64,000 nt of DNA from Pseudonocardia cypriaca (GCF_006717045.1 NZ_VFPH01000002.1:310001-374000); one strand, 5' to 3'. Counted from the first letter of the stretch, positions 15,445-25,254 are shown. A program made the numbers and translations. The notes: generated by a model from the letters alone, not told the origin.

Positions 15445-16602
15445 TCAGCCGTGGAATCCGTCGCGGGCGTGGCCGCGCAGGTGCTCCAGATCGAACTCGA
15501 TCCCCAGACCCGGCCCCGGTGGCAGCTTCAACCGGCCACCACCGTTGTCCAACGGCGCAGTCAGGAACCGGTTGTAACTACTCAGGTCATGGCGGCTGGA
15601 CTCGATCCGGTAGAAGTTCGGCACCGTCACCATCACCTGCCCACCCGCCACCAGATTCACCGGCCCCGCCGCGTCGTGCGGCGAGACCGGCACGTAGTAC
15701 GCCTCCGCCATCGTGGCGATCTTCTTCAGCTCCGAGATCCCACCGGTCCACGTCACATCCGGCATCACGAAATCCGCCAACCGGTTCTCCAAGACCGGCA
15801 CGAAGTCCCACCGCGTGTGCAGCCGCTCCCCCACCGAGATCGCCACCCCCACCCGATCCCGCACCTGCTGAAGCGCCCGATAACTCTCCGGCGGCACCGG
15901 CTCCTCATACCAGTGGATACCACCCACCTCGTCCAACGCCTGACCGATCCGGATCGCCGTCGGCACATCGAACCGGCCGTGCGCGTCGATCAACAACTCC
16001 ACATCCGGGCCCGCCGCCTCCCGCACCAGCGCGGTCAGCTCCATCGCCTGCCCCACCTCGGCCCGGCTCATCCCGTCGTCGAGATACCGGTCATCAGCCA
16101 ACGACACACCCGGCTTGTTCGGGAACGGGTCGAACTTGATACCGGTGTGGCCCGAGTCGACGATCCCCCGGATCTCCTCCACCACCCCGTCCCGGGTCGC
16201 GAACCGGCGCTGATCCGGATGCGTGTAGATCAACAGGTCGTCCCGGACCCGGCCACCCAGCAGCTCGTGGACCGGCAGGCCGAGGACCTTCCCGCGGATG
16301 TCCCACAACGCGATGTCCACCGCGCTCACCACGTTCGTGCCCGCCCCACGACTGCCCATGTAGGTGAACGCCCGGAACACCTTGTGCCAGATGTCCTCGA
16401 TCCGAGCCGGATCATCCCCCACCAGCAGGTCACTCACCTGCCGCACCATCCCCGCCACCGCCCGGTTCGCCGTCGGCGTCGTCGTCGTGATCTCACCCCA
16501 GCCGCTGACGTCCTCGTCCGTGCGCACCTCCACGAACAGGTACTCACCCCAACCGGTGCCCTCCGCCCCGACCAACCACGGAACCACCTCGACGATCTTC
16601 AT
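15445..16602 (-). CDS. Enolase-superfamily sugar-acid dehydratase (galactonate dehydratase-like)
   Basis: This 385-aa protein has the mandelate racemase/muconate-lactonizing fold order: an N-terminal capping domain (to about 125) and a barrel. Metal-ligand segments LLIDAHGRFD, WYEEPVPPE and ISVGERLHTRWDF are visible, and the C-terminal VSPHDAAGP His matches the acid-sugar dehydratase subgroup. Such enzymes remove water from aldonic acids such as galactonate. Its ATG overlaps the stop of the GH95 gene (ATGA), so it is the distal gene of the glycoside operon and probably acts on an oxidised sugar released by it. The exact substrate (galactonate, fuconate, arabinonate or other) cannot be read. 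Confidence 0.85.
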   Translation of the reverse strand: MKIVEVVPWLVGAEGTGWGEYLFVEVRTDEDVSGWGEITTTTPTANRAVAGMVRQVSDLLVGDDPARIEDIWHKVFRAFTYMGSRGAGTNVVSAVDIALWDIRGKVLGLPVHELLGGRVRDDLLIYTHPDQRRFATRDGVVEEIRGIVDSGHTGIKFDPFPNKPGVSLADDRYLDDGMSRAEVGQAMELTALVREAAGPDVELLIDAHGRFDVPTAIRIGQALDEVGGIHWYEEPVPPESYRALQQVRDRVGVAISVGERLHTRWDFVPVLENRLADFVMPDVTWTGGISELKKIATMAEAYYVPVSPHDAAGPVNLVAGGQVMVTVPNFYRIESSRHDLSSYNRFLTAPLDNGGGRLKLPPGPGLGIEFDLEHLRGHARDGFHG

Positions 16603-18914
16603 CAGGTCTCCTCACCATCGTCCTCGAGTGCGAACTCGAGGCGAACGCGCTCACCGGCGGCCACCGGTACCGGCTCGCCGCGGCGGAACGGTCCGACCGC
16701 CCGTGGGCAGCGCACCACAACCGCAGCGTCGACGTTCGATCGCAGGACGACGTGGGCGGTCGACTGCTCCAGGTCCCAGGCCAGCTCGGCCACGGTGACC
16801 CGGTTCCGGCAGCGGACCCCGCTGACCCGCCCGCGGGCCCACCGCCCCGGCAGCGCGGGGAGCAGCTCCACCACCCCGGGGAGGGAGTCGACCAACGCCT
16901 CGATGACCACCGCCGGGATCGCGTGCGCGGCATCGGCGTTGTAGACGTCCAGGCCCGGGTTGTGCGAGGTCATCAGCGACCGGAACACCATGTCGTTGCC
17001 GAGCACCTTGCCCAGGTTCGCCTCGACGAGGCCGGGGTCCTTCAGCCGGGCCGCGCACAGGGCCCGGTGCAGGCTCCCGTGCGCCGAGAGGTTCTCGTCC
17101 CCGCGCAGCACGAGCGCTCGATGCGCGGCGGCCGCCAGCTCGGGCGTGTCGTCCGGGGTGATCTCGTGCAGCGGCCAGACCGGGTACAGGTGGCTGACGT
17201 GCCGGTGGTCGTCCGGGGTCACGAGCCCGGGCCACGCCCATTCGGCCAGCGCGCCGCGGGAGTCCACGACGTAGGGCGGCAGCTGCTTCAGCAGGGTCTG
17301 CCAGCGCGTGACCGACGCTTCCTCGATGCCGAGCCGGGTGCACGCCTCGACGGCCGCGGACAGCGCGTGCCGGGCGGCGGCGATGTCCATCGTGGCGTTC
17401 ACGGCGGCGGCCCCGGTGGACCCGGCCGGGCCCACCTCCGGCGAGTACGACGGAACGAGCACCAGGGAGCCGTGCTCGTCCTCGCGCACCAGGAAGTCCT
17501 CGAAGAACAGCGCTGCCTCGACCAGCCACGCCGCCAGCGGATCGGCCAGGAACTCGTCGTCACCGGTGATCTGCCAGTGCTCGACGAGCGGGAACAGGAG
17601 CCAGTCCGCGCCCGCGACCCACATCGCCCACGGCCAGTCGGCGTCCAGGTGGAACAGGCGGCCGTGCTCGCCGTCGGTGCGGCTGGGCGCGAGCAGTCCG
17701 CGCGCCCCGAACACGGCCTCGGCGTTGGCTCGCCAGTCGTCGATCTGGTCGGCGATCAACGCCCCCAGACTCTCCACCACTTCGGGGAGCGCGCCGATGC
17801 CGGCCCCGGCCAGCTGCAGGTTCAGGTTCGCGTCGGTGGTGAAGTCCCCCGACCACGCCGCGCCCCACTCCCCCAGCCACAGCCCGGTGAGCCGCGGCGG
17901 CAGCACTCCGGACGAGCTGATCAGCAGGTAGCGCCCGGCGTGGAACATGGCCTCGAGCAGCGCGGGCGTCGGCGCCTCGGCCCGGCGCTGAGCTGCGAGC
18001 AGCTCCCCGACCGGCTGCTCCCGCTCGTCGGCGGGCACCCCGAGGTCGAGCTCCACCCGCTCGTACATGGGCGTGTGCAGTGCGGTGTGGCGGCGCAGCA
18101 GCGTCAGGTACTCGGCGGGCAGCGCCGCCAGCCGCTCCCGCAGCGGCTCCTCGTCGACCGGCCCGTCCGCCCGGTCGAGCACCGTCAGCAGCAGGAGCCG
18201 CGACGCTCCGCGCACCACCGCGACGTCGCCGTCCAGCCGCACGGGCCCGTCGACCGCGACGAGCCGGGTGATACCGGCGAACCCGTACGCGCCGAGGCCG
18301 GGCGGGTAGGTGCCCCGCACGGTGAGCAGGGCATCTCGCGGGCCGCCGACCTGGGTCAGAGAGGAGTACCCGACGCCCGCGGGCCGCCCGGGCAGATCGC
18401 CCGAGAGCCGCACCGCCAGGTCGAGGGCGGGCCCGGCCAGCTCGTACACCAGCACCCGGTCGGCGCGCGAGACGAAGCCGCGGCTGCGCCACACCCCGCC
18501 GATGTCCGTCCAGGTGGCGCTCACCTCACCGGTGCGGAAGTCGGTCTCCCTGCGGTAGTCGCGCGCCGGAGGCGGGTTCGAGCGATCGACCTCGATCACG
18601 AAGCCGGGGTGGAACGGCTGGGTCCAGGCCAGCCGCCTCCCGTCGGTGAACGCGCGCTGTGCCGCCTCCGCCTCACCCGCGAGCACGAGGTCCCGCACCT
18701 CGTCGAGCCGATCCGCGACCGCGGGCGGCCCCAGGTGGCGGGTCCCGTTGGGCAGCACGAACCGGTGGTGGTTGACGATGAGGCGTTCCGCGGCCGGATC
18801 ACCGAGGGCCACCAGGCCGTACTCGCCGTTGCCCGACAGGAACCCGTCCTCCCATCGCGCCGCGGGCACGGTGTCGTGGATGCCGTGGCGGGGCCCTCCG
18901 TCGCGGACGCTCAC
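16602..18914 (-). CDS. Glycoside hydrolase family 95 protein (alpha-L-fucosidase-like)
   Basis: This 770-aa protein resembles GH95: an N-terminal beta domain (ARWEDGFLSGNGEYG), a linker, an (alpha/alpha)6 catalytic region (GLWLGEWGAAWSGDFTTDANLNLQLAG; RHVSHLYPVWPLHEI) and a C-terminal beta domain. Family members release alpha-L-fucose or alpha-L-galactose from plant polysaccharides. No signal peptide is seen, so it should act in the cytoplasm on imported oligosaccharides. It starts with GTG overlapping the stop of the upstream permease gene (GTGA) and overlaps the dehydratase downstream, so the three are translationally linked. Confidence 0.87.
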   Translation of the reverse strand: MSVRDGGPRHGIHDTVPAARWEDGFLSGNGEYGLVALGDPAAERLIVNHHRFVLPNGTRHLGPPAVADRLDEVRDLVLAGEAEAAQRAFTDGRRLAWTQPFHPGFVIEVDRSNPPPARDYRRETDFRTGEVSATWTDIGGVWRSRGFVSRADRVLVYELAGPALDLAVRLSGDLPGRPAGVGYSSLTQVGGPRDALLTVRGTYPPGLGAYGFAGITRLVAVDGPVRLDGDVAVVRGASRLLLLTVLDRADGPVDEEPLRERLAALPAEYLTLLRRHTALHTPMYERVELDLGVPADEREQPVGELLAAQRRAEAPTPALLEAMFHAGRYLLISSSGVLPPRLTGLWLGEWGAAWSGDFTTDANLNLQLAGAGIGALPEVVESLGALIADQIDDWRANAEAVFGARGLLAPSRTDGEHGRLFHLDADWPWAMWVAGADWLLFPLVEHWQITGDDEFLADPLAAWLVEAALFFEDFLVREDEHGSLVLVPSYSPEVGPAGSTGAAAVNATMDIAAARHALSAAVEACTRLGIEEASVTRWQTLLKQLPPYVVDSRGALAEWAWPGLVTPDDHRHVSHLYPVWPLHEITPDDTPELAAAAHRALVLRGDENLSAHGSLHRALCAARLKDPGLVEANLGKVLGNDMVFRSLMTSHNPGLDVYNADAAHAIPAVVIEALVDSLPGVVELLPALPGRWARGRVSGVRCRNRVTVAELAWDLEQSTAHVVLRSNVDAAVVVRCPRAVGPFRRGEPVPVAAGERVRLEFALEDDGEET

Positions 18915-19816
18915 CCCTTGAAGGCCCCGTCCAGGATGCCGTTGACCATCTTGCGCCCGACGAACACGAACAACACCAGCAGCGGGAGCGTGGCCAGGAA
19001 CGAACCGGCCATGGCCAGGCCGAGGTCGATGTCGAAGCTGTTCTGCAGCGCCTTGATGGCGATCTGGGCGGTGAACCGCTCCGGCGACTTCAGCACGATG
19101 AACGGCCAGAGGAAGTCGTTCCAGGCCTCCACGAAGCCGAACAGGCCGAGCACGAACGCCGCCGGTCGGACGATCGGGAACGCGATGCGCCAGAAGATCT
19201 GCCAGGTGCTCGCCCCGTCGATCCGGGCGGCCTGCAGCAGCTCGTCACTGAGGGTCGTCACGATGTGCTGGCGCATCCAGAAGATGCCGAACGCACTGGC
19301 CAGCCCCGGCACGGCCACCGCCTGCAGCGTGTCGACCCACCCCAACCAGGAGACGATCATGTACTTCGGGATGACGGCGAGCTGCGTCGGCACCGTCATC
19401 GTGAGCACCACGACGAGGAACAGCACGTCCCTCCCGCGGAAGTGCAGCTTCGCGAACGCGAACCCGCCCAGCGCGCACAGCAGCGCCTGACCGACGCCGA
19501 TCGTGAGGGCGATGACCAGGCTGTTGATGATCGACTGCAGGAACGGGACCGTGTCGAAGACCTTGCCGGCCAGCTCGAAGAAGTTCTCGCCCGGCAGGAT
19601 CTCCGGGGGCATCTGCGTCGCGGTGGCCGAGTCGGTCGAGGAGACGACGAACATCCAGTACAGCGGGAACACCGAACCGAACGCGGCGATACCCAGCAGC
19701 AGGTAGGTCCACCACCGCACGCGGCCCAGTCGACCCCCCGCCCGGCTCCTGCGGGCGGCGGGCGGCGCGCCGGTCAACGTGGTGCCGATCGTCGTCGCGG
19801 CGGTCGCGTCGCTCAT
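18911..19816 (-). CDS. Sugar ABC transporter permease, MalG type
   Basis: This 301-aa inner-membrane permease has about six transmembrane helices after a 30-residue cytoplasmic start. The EAA loop DELLQAARIDGASTWQIFWRIAFPIVRPA, which contacts the ATPase, is clear. It pairs with the MalF-type permease upstream and the binding lipoprotein at 20881. No ATPase gene is in the cluster, so a shared MsiK-type ATPase elsewhere is likely, as in other actinobacterial CUT1 importers. Confidence 0.92.
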   Translation of the reverse strand: MSDATAATTIGTTLTGAPPAARRSRAGGRLGRVRWWTYLLLGIAAFGSVFPLYWMFVVSSTDSATATQMPPEILPGENFFELAGKVFDTVPFLQSIINSLVIALTIGVGQALLCALGGFAFAKLHFRGRDVLFLVVVLTMTVPTQLAVIPKYMIVSWLGWVDTLQAVAVPGLASAFGIFWMRQHIVTTLSDELLQAARIDGASTWQIFWRIAFPIVRPAAFVLGLFGFVEAWNDFLWPFIVLKSPERFTAQIAIKALQNSFDIDLGLAMAGSFLATLPLLVLFVFVGRKMVNGILDGAFKG

Positions 19817-19889
19817 CGCCGCCCTCGCCGGCGCTCGGGCGACCGCTTCGCGGACGCGCTGTGCCCATGATTCGCTCGCTGTCGCTCGC

Positions 19890-20849
19890 TCATCGTCCCT
19901 CTCCTCGGATCCGGGTGGAGAGCAGGTAGTTGACCGCGGCGATCAGGATGATCATGAGGAACAGCGCGACGCCGATCGCCGAGCCGTAGCCGAACTCGTA
20001 CCGGCCGAAGCCCTGCTCGTAGAGGAACAGCGTGAGCGTCTGGCACTGCCGCACGGCCCCGCAGGTGAGGTTCGTCGTGCGGGCGACCAGCAGCGGCTCG
20101 GTGAAGATCTGCAGCCCGCCGATCGTCGAGGTGACGATCGTGAAGATGATGATCGGTCGCAGCGCCGGGACGGTGATGTGGCGGAACTGCTGCCACCCGC
20201 CTGCGCCGTCGATCGACGCCGCTTCGTAGACGTCGCGCGGCACCGCCTGCAGCGCCGCCAGGTACAGCAGGGTGTTGTAGCCGAACCAGCGCCACGCGAC
20301 CATCACGGCGATCATGAGGTGGCTGCCCCACACGGTCTGCACGAAGTCGATCGAGGAGATCCCGACCAGTCCGAGCAGCCAGTTCAGCAGCCCGTAGTCG
20401 CGGTCGAACATCTGCGCGAAGACGATCGCGGTGGCCGCCACCGAGGTGATGAAGGGGACCAGGATCGACATCCGGAAGAACACCGCGGCCCGCAGCCGGG
20501 CGTGGTTGAGCACGTGCGCCAGCACCAGCGCGATCGCCAGCTGCGGGATGGTCGACAGCAGCCAGATCCTGATCGTGTTGCTCGTGGCGTTCCAGAACCG
20601 CGGGTCGGCGAGCATCCGGGTGAAGTTGTCGACGCCGATGAAGGTCTGGTCGCCGATCGGGTTCCACTCGAACAACGCGATGTAGAACGTGGCCAGGAAC
20701 GGGACGAGCCCGAACACCCCGAAGATCAGGAAGAACGGCGCGACGTAGGCGTACGGCGCGATCCGCTCGCGGAACGGGAGGGTCCACCCCCCGGCGCGCT
20801 TGGGCGCGCCGGGGGACGGAACCTGCTTGGCCGGCAGGGTCGCGGTCAC
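19890..20849 (-). CDS. Sugar ABC transporter permease, MalF type
   Basis: This 319-aa permease has six predicted helices and the EAA-type loop PRDVYEAASIDGAGGWQQFRHITVPALRP. It lies 31 bp after the binding-protein gene and 73 bp before the MalG-type gene. Together they form a CUT1 importer for an oligosaccharide. Substrate is inferred from the neighbouring GH95 and GH51 enzymes to be a fucose- or arabinose-bearing plant glycan fragment. Confidence 0.92.
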   Translation of the reverse strand: MTATLPAKQVPSPGAPKRAGGWTLPFRERIAPYAYVAPFFLIFGVFGLVPFLATFYIALFEWNPIGDQTFIGVDNFTRMLADPRFWNATSNTIRIWLLSTIPQLAIALVLAHVLNHARLRAAVFFRMSILVPFITSVAATAIVFAQMFDRDYGLLNWLLGLVGISSIDFVQTVWGSHLMIAVMVAWRWFGYNTLLYLAALQAVPRDVYEAASIDGAGGWQQFRHITVPALRPIIIFTIVTSTIGGLQIFTEPLLVARTTNLTCGAVRQCQTLTLFLYEQGFGRYEFGYGSAIGVALFLMIILIAAVNYLLSTRIRGEGR

Positions 20850-20880
20850 GAGACCCCCACACGGTCGCGACGCATCGGCG

Positions 20881-22155
20881 TTACTTCCCGATCGCCGTGC
20901 GGATGTTGTTCACGGCGTCGTCCCAGGCCGTGGCCGGGTTGCCGGAACCCTGCTCGACGTTGGTGAGGGCGTTGAGGAACTCCGAGCCGATGGTGGCGGT
21001 GTCGGGCCCCATGTGGAACGGCTTGATCCCCAGCACGGCCTGGGTGTAGATCTGCCCGGTCGGCGCGCCGGAGAAGAACGGGTCGGCCTGGCCGGTGAGC
21101 TTCGGGTCGTCGTAGACGGCGGGCGTGGTGGGCAGGGACCCGACGTCGAGGAAGTGCTCGAGCTGGCGCTGCGGCGACTGCATCTCCTTGATGTAGTTCC
21201 AGGCCGCCTCGGGGTTCTGGGCCCGGGCCGGGATCGCCAGGTAGCTGCCGCCCCAGTTGCCCGCGCCGCCGGGGATCGTCGCGACGTCCCACTTGCCGCT
21301 CGTGTCGGGCGCCGCCCGGCGGATCTGGTCCAGCATCCACGCCGGCGCGGACACGACCGCGAAGTCGCCGCGAGGCAGCGCGGCGTTCCAGGCGTCGGCG
21401 CCGAAGGAGATCTTGGCCGAGATGCCGGCCTCGAGCGCCTTGAGCGTGGTGTCGAACGCCGCCTTGACCTCCGGGTTCGTGTCGTAGATCAAGTTGCCCG
21501 CGTCGTCGTAGTACTTCTGCGAGACCTGGTTGACGGCCTGGTAGAACACGCTGGTCGGCGCGTTGTCGACGAACGGCTTGCCGGTCGCGGCCACGTACTT
21601 CTTGCCGGTCTCGATGAACGCGTCCCACGTCGGCCACAGCTTGGAGACCGACTCCCGGTCGGTGGGCAGGCCGGCCGCGGCGAAGAGGTCCGTGCGGTAG
21701 ACGACGGCCATGCCGCCGACGTCGGTGGGGATCCCGATGATCTGCCCTCCTTCCGCGGTCGCCTGCTCCATCACCCAGTCCAGGTAGTCGCCCTTCATCT
21801 GGTCGGCGCCGGACTCGCGCAGGTCGCGGAAGTTCTGCGGCTGCTGCACGAACTTGGGCATGTCGTCGCCCTGGATGAGCACCAGGTCGGGCACCTTGCC
21901 CCCGGCGATGGCGGTGGTCAGCGCCTGCGCGGTCTCGGTCGTGCTGCCGACCTCGGTCAGCTTGACCTGGAGGTCGGGGTGGTCGCGGAGGTAGACGTCG
22001 ACGTCGTGCTGCTGGTCGATCCCGCTGAACGACCAGAACTCGAACGACTTCGGATCCCCGCCGCCCCCGGACGCGGATCCCGGCGAGCATGCGCTGATCA
22101 CCACGAGCGCGGCTGCGGCGAGCAATGCGAGCGGCGGGCTGGTGCGGAGTCTCAC
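20881..22155 (-). CDS. Sugar ABC transporter substrate-binding lipoprotein
   Basis: This 424-aa secreted lipoprotein has a signal peptide with lipobox ISAC (LLAAAALVVISAC) and a short Gly/Ser linker. A family-1 extracellular solute-binding fold follows (SFEFWSF, GGKVPDLVLIQGDDMPKF, GGNWGGSYLAIPARA-type segment). I chose the GTG at 22155 because AGGAGG lies nine bases upstream and the signal peptide begins directly after it; an upstream ATG at 22197 would add 14 unsuitable residues. It is the first gene of the minus-strand importer-glycosidase operon, divergent from the GH51 gene. Confidence 0.92.
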   Translation of the reverse strand: MRLRTSPPLALLAAAALVVISACSPGSASGGGGDPKSFEFWSFSGIDQQHDVDVYLRDHPDLQVKLTEVGSTTETAQALTTAIAGGKVPDLVLIQGDDMPKFVQQPQNFRDLRESGADQMKGDYLDWVMEQATAEGGQIIGIPTDVGGMAVVYRTDLFAAAGLPTDRESVSKLWPTWDAFIETGKKYVAATGKPFVDNAPTSVFYQAVNQVSQKYYDDAGNLIYDTNPEVKAAFDTTLKALEAGISAKISFGADAWNAALPRGDFAVVSAPAWMLDQIRRAAPDTSGKWDVATIPGGAGNWGGSYLAIPARAQNPEAAWNYIKEMQSPQRQLEHFLDVGSLPTTPAVYDDPKLTGQADPFFSGAPTGQIYTQAVLGIKPFHMGPDTATIGSEFLNALTNVEQGSGNPATAWDDAVNNIRTAIGK

Positions 22156-22216
22156 GGCGGTGTGCCTCCTGTTCGGACACGGTGAGCGGCGTGGCACTGA
22201 CGAGCCGCTCCGCGTC

Positions 22217-22227
22217 CGAAACTTTCA
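22217..22227. promoter_or_regulatory. LacI-type operator half of a pair (CGAAACTTTCA)
   Basis: An 11-bp near-palindrome, CGAAACTTTCA, lies about 62 bp upstream of the importer operon start. A perfect copy is found 119 bp away at 22336. Similar CGAAA-n-TTTCG sites are typical of LacI-family repressors of actinobacterial glycoside genes, and a LacI gene is three genes away. Confidence 0.65.
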
Positions 22228-22335
22228 GACTCGGGACCGGAAGAGCGGCGGCGTCGGCACACTGTCGGGCTTAGTGGCGGACACGGTATAACGTCAAATC
22301 TCCGCTGGGAAGCCTCAGCTCTGCGGCAATTGATT

Positions 22336-22346
22336 CGAAACTTTCG
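22336..22346. promoter_or_regulatory. LacI-type operator (CGAAACTTTCG, perfect palindrome)
   Basis: The 11-bp site CGAAA-C-TTTCG is a perfect dyad located 29 bp upstream of the GH51 start codon. It shares sequence with the site at 22217, so the two probably let one LacI protein control both divergent promoters, possibly by looping. Confidence 0.72.
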
Positions 22347-22374
22347 GATCCGCGAGGATCGAGGAAGGATCTCC

Positions 22375-23916
22375 ATGCCAACGTCCAGCGCGCGCGTGGT
22401 CGTCGATCTCGACGTCACCGGCCCGACGATCAGCAGGCACCTCTACGGCCACTTCGCCGAACACCTCGGTCGCTGCATCTACGGCGGGTTCTGGGTCGGG
22501 GAGGACTCACCCGTCCCTAACGAGGGGGGCCTGCGGCTCGACGTCGTCGAGGCCCTTCGCGCGCTGGACGTCCCCAACCTGCGCTGGCCGGGCGGCTGCT
22601 TCGCCGACGCCTACCACTGGCGCGACGGCGTCGGCCCGAAGCCCGACCGCCCGGTCATGGTCAACACGCTGTGGGGCGACGTCGAGGAGAACAACCACTT
22701 CGGCACCCACGAGTTCATGGCGCTCTGCGAGCTGCTGGGCGCCGACCCGTACGTCAACGGCAACGTCGGCTCGGGCACCGTCCAGGAGATGAGCGAGTGG
22801 GTCGAGTACCTCACCCGCGACGGCGACTCGCCCATGGTCCGGCTGCGCAAGGCCAACGGCCGCGACGCACCGTGGAACGTCCCGTTCTGGGGCATCGGGA
22901 ACGAGGCGTGGGGCTGCGGCGGGAACATGCGGCCGGAGACCTACGCCGATCTCGCCTGCCGCTACGCCACGTTCCTGCACGACCACGACGGCAACCAGCT
23001 CTACCGGATCGCCGCCGGCGCAGCGGACGACGACCTCGCCTGGACCGAGGCGCTGATGAAGGCCGTCAGCTGCTTGGGGTGCACCCGGACGCCGCGCAAC
23101 GTCTTCCAGGGGATCTCGTTCCACTACTACACGTTCGCGGGCGACGGGATCGCCAAGAGCCCGGCCACCGAGTTCAGCGACGAGCAGTACCACCGCACGA
23201 TGGCGAAGGCGGCCGACATCGACCGGGTCATCGCCGCGCACAGCGCGGTGATGGACGCCTACGACCCGCTGCGCCGCGTCGGCCTGGTCTGCGACGAGTG
23301 GGGCACCTGGTGGGAGGCCGAGCCGGGCACCAACCCTCGCTTCCTGCAGCAGCAGAACACGCTGCGCGACGCGCTGGTCGCGAGCCTGCACTTCGACATC
23401 TTCCACCAGCACGCGGCCCGCCTGCGGATGGCCAACATCGCCCAGACCGTCAACGTGCTGCAGGCGATGATCCTCACCGAGGAGAGCGGCGACGGACTCG
23501 TGCTCACCCCGACCTACCACGTGTTCGAGATGAACAAGGGCCACCAGGACGCGACCTCCGTGCCCGTGCACCTGGTCGACGGACCGGACGCGGTGGCCGT
23601 CGGCGACGACCGGTTCGACCCGCTGTCGGTCTCCGCCAGCACGAAGGACGGCACGGCGCTGCTCTCGTTGAGCAACCTCGCGCTCGACACCGACACGACC
23701 GTCCGGCTGGACCTGCGCGGCCGCGGGGCCACGGTGACGCGCGCCCGGATCCTCACGGGCGACAAGCCGCAGAGCCACAACACGGTCTCCGCCCCGGACG
23801 CCGTGACACCGGCCGAGCTCGCCGTCGCGCTCCGGCCAGGAGCGCTCGGTTCCACGGAGCTGACCGTCGTGCTGCCGCCGCACTCGTTCGCCACCGTCGA
23901 GCTGCACGTGGACTGA
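22375..23916 (+). CDS. Alpha-L-arabinofuranosidase, GH51
   Basis: This 513-aa cytoplasmic enzyme has the GH51 barrel with acid/base Glu177 in WGIGNEAWG and nucleophile Glu308 in CDEWGTWW, followed by a C-terminal beta-sandwich (about 400-513). It releases terminal arabinofuranose from arabinoxylan- or arabinan-derived oligosaccharides. The ATG at 22375 is preceded by GAGGAAGGA. It is divergent from the sugar importer operon and convergent with the LacI gene, with a CGAAACTTTCG operator in its promoter. Confidence 0.94.
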   Translation: MPTSSARVVVDLDVTGPTISRHLYGHFAEHLGRCIYGGFWVGEDSPVPNEGGLRLDVVEALRALDVPNLRWPGGCFADAYHWRDGVGPKPDRPVMVNTLWGDVEENNHFGTHEFMALCELLGADPYVNGNVGSGTVQEMSEWVEYLTRDGDSPMVRLRKANGRDAPWNVPFWGIGNEAWGCGGNMRPETYADLACRYATFLHDHDGNQLYRIAAGAADDDLAWTEALMKAVSCLGCTRTPRNVFQGISFHYYTFAGDGIAKSPATEFSDEQYHRTMAKAADIDRVIAAHSAVMDAYDPLRRVGLVCDEWGTWWEAEPGTNPRFLQQQNTLRDALVASLHFDIFHQHAARLRMANIAQTVNVLQAMILTEESGDGLVLTPTYHVFEMNKGHQDATSVPVHLVDGPDAVAVGDDRFDPLSVSASTKDGTALLSLSNLALDTDTTVRLDLRGRGATVTRARILTGDKPQSHNTVSAPDAVTPAELAVALRPGALGSTELTVVLPPHSFATVELHVD

Positions 23917-23934
23917 CCCGCCACTGCCACCCCG

Positions 23935-24990
23935 TCATGCTCGCCGGGTGGTCTCCCGTTCCACGATCCGCGCCTCGGGCATGACCACCCGGGCCGAGAC
24001 GGGAGCGGGCCGTGACGCCATCCGCTCGAGCAGCAGTGTGCAGACCGCGTCCGCCATCTCGGCGTTCCCCGGCTCGACGGTCGTCAGCGACGGAACCGTG
24101 AACCGGCCGTCGTCGAGGTTGTCGAACCCGACCACCTGGACGTCCTCCGGCACCTTCCGTCCGGCCTCGGCCAGCGCGCGCAGCGCACCGATCGCCGCCG
24201 AGTCGGTCAGGGCGAAGATCGCGTCGAACAGCACGCCCCGACCGATCAGATCCCGAACTGCCTCGTACCCGTCCTCGACGCCGAACCCGCAGGAGACGAT
24301 CAGCTCGTTGCCGACCGCGGTGCCGACTGCCTCGTGCGCATCCCGGTAGCCGCGGGTCCGCAGCCCTTGCATGGACCCCTCGGCGACGCGGACGCCACCG
24401 AGCAACGCGATCCGCCGCGCACCGGTGCGGATCAGGAGCTCGGTCGCGAGCCGCGCGCCCCCGACGTTGTCCATGAGCACGTGGTCGAACCGCGCCGGAA
24501 CCGCCCGTTCACCGATCAGCACGACCGGCGCATCGACGCTGAGGTGATCGAGGTCGGTCACGTCGCCCGCCACCACGCTGAGCACGAACCCGTCGTAGCC
24601 GCTCAACCGCGACGCGGTGAGGGCATCGAGCTCGGCCGACCGGCTCGCACCGGTCCGCTCCACCGCCAGCCGCAACCCGTGCGCCGCGAACCGGCTCGCC
24701 AGCCGGTCCGCGAGCTGGGCGTAGTACCCCGGCGCGAACCCCGGCACCGCTAGGCCGACCGCCCCGGTCCGGCCCATCCGCAGGTTCCGGGCGGTCAGGT
24801 TGACCTGGTAGCCCAGCTCGGCGATCACCGAGAGCACCCGCCGCTTCGTCGGCTCGCTCACCCGCTGCGACCGTCCGTTGATCACGTTCGAGACCGTCAT
24901 CGTGGAGACACCGGCCCGACGGGCGACATCGGTCATGGTCACCCCCGCCCGCCGGCGTCGTGGGGCTGTGTCCAATCTCCACCTTCTCAT
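23935..24990 (-). CDS. LacI-family transcriptional repressor
   Basis: The protein has an N-terminal LacI helix-turn-helix (TDVARRAGVSTMTVSNVINGRSQRVSEPTKRRV) and a periplasmic-binding-protein-like sensor domain of about 280 residues. The start is uncertain: ATG 24990 adds a basic arm, while ATG 24936 (MTDVARRAG) has GGGGGTG three bases upstream. It lies tail to tail with the GH51 gene. It is the likely repressor acting at the two CGAAACTTTC sites between the importer operon and GH51, with an arabinose- or fucose-type sugar as inducer. Confidence 0.9.
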   Translation of the reverse strand: MRRWRLDTAPRRRRAGVTMTDVARRAGVSTMTVSNVINGRSQRVSEPTKRRVLSVIAELGYQVNLTARNLRMGRTGAVGLAVPGFAPGYYAQLADRLASRFAAHGLRLAVERTGASRSAELDALTASRLSGYDGFVLSVVAGDVTDLDHLSVDAPVVLIGERAVPARFDHVLMDNVGGARLATELLIRTGARRIALLGGVRVAEGSMQGLRTRGYRDAHEAVGTAVGNELIVSCGFGVEDGYEAVRDLIGRGVLFDAIFALTDSAAIGALRALAEAGRKVPEDVQVVGFDNLDDGRFTVPSLTTVEPGNAEMADAVCTLLLERMASRPAPVSARVVMPEARIVERETTRRA

Positions 24991-25254
24991 CCGGGCCGTG
25001 CGGCACAGACTACGCATCCGAACCCGGCGGACAGCTCGGTGCGAGCACCACCCGGCCGGCTACGGCCGCGGCCGGTGCGGCCATCGGACGAGCATCACCT
25101 CGAATCCACCACCTGTGCGTGATCATCGAGCGACACAGCGTGACGGCTCGGCTTCCTCGTCGTTGTCCCGGGAGAACGACGGGGCGGGCGGTGCGCACGG
25201 ATCGACACAGCGACGTCGCCTGGTGAGTTCGAATCCGATGAGGAGTGATGCAAC

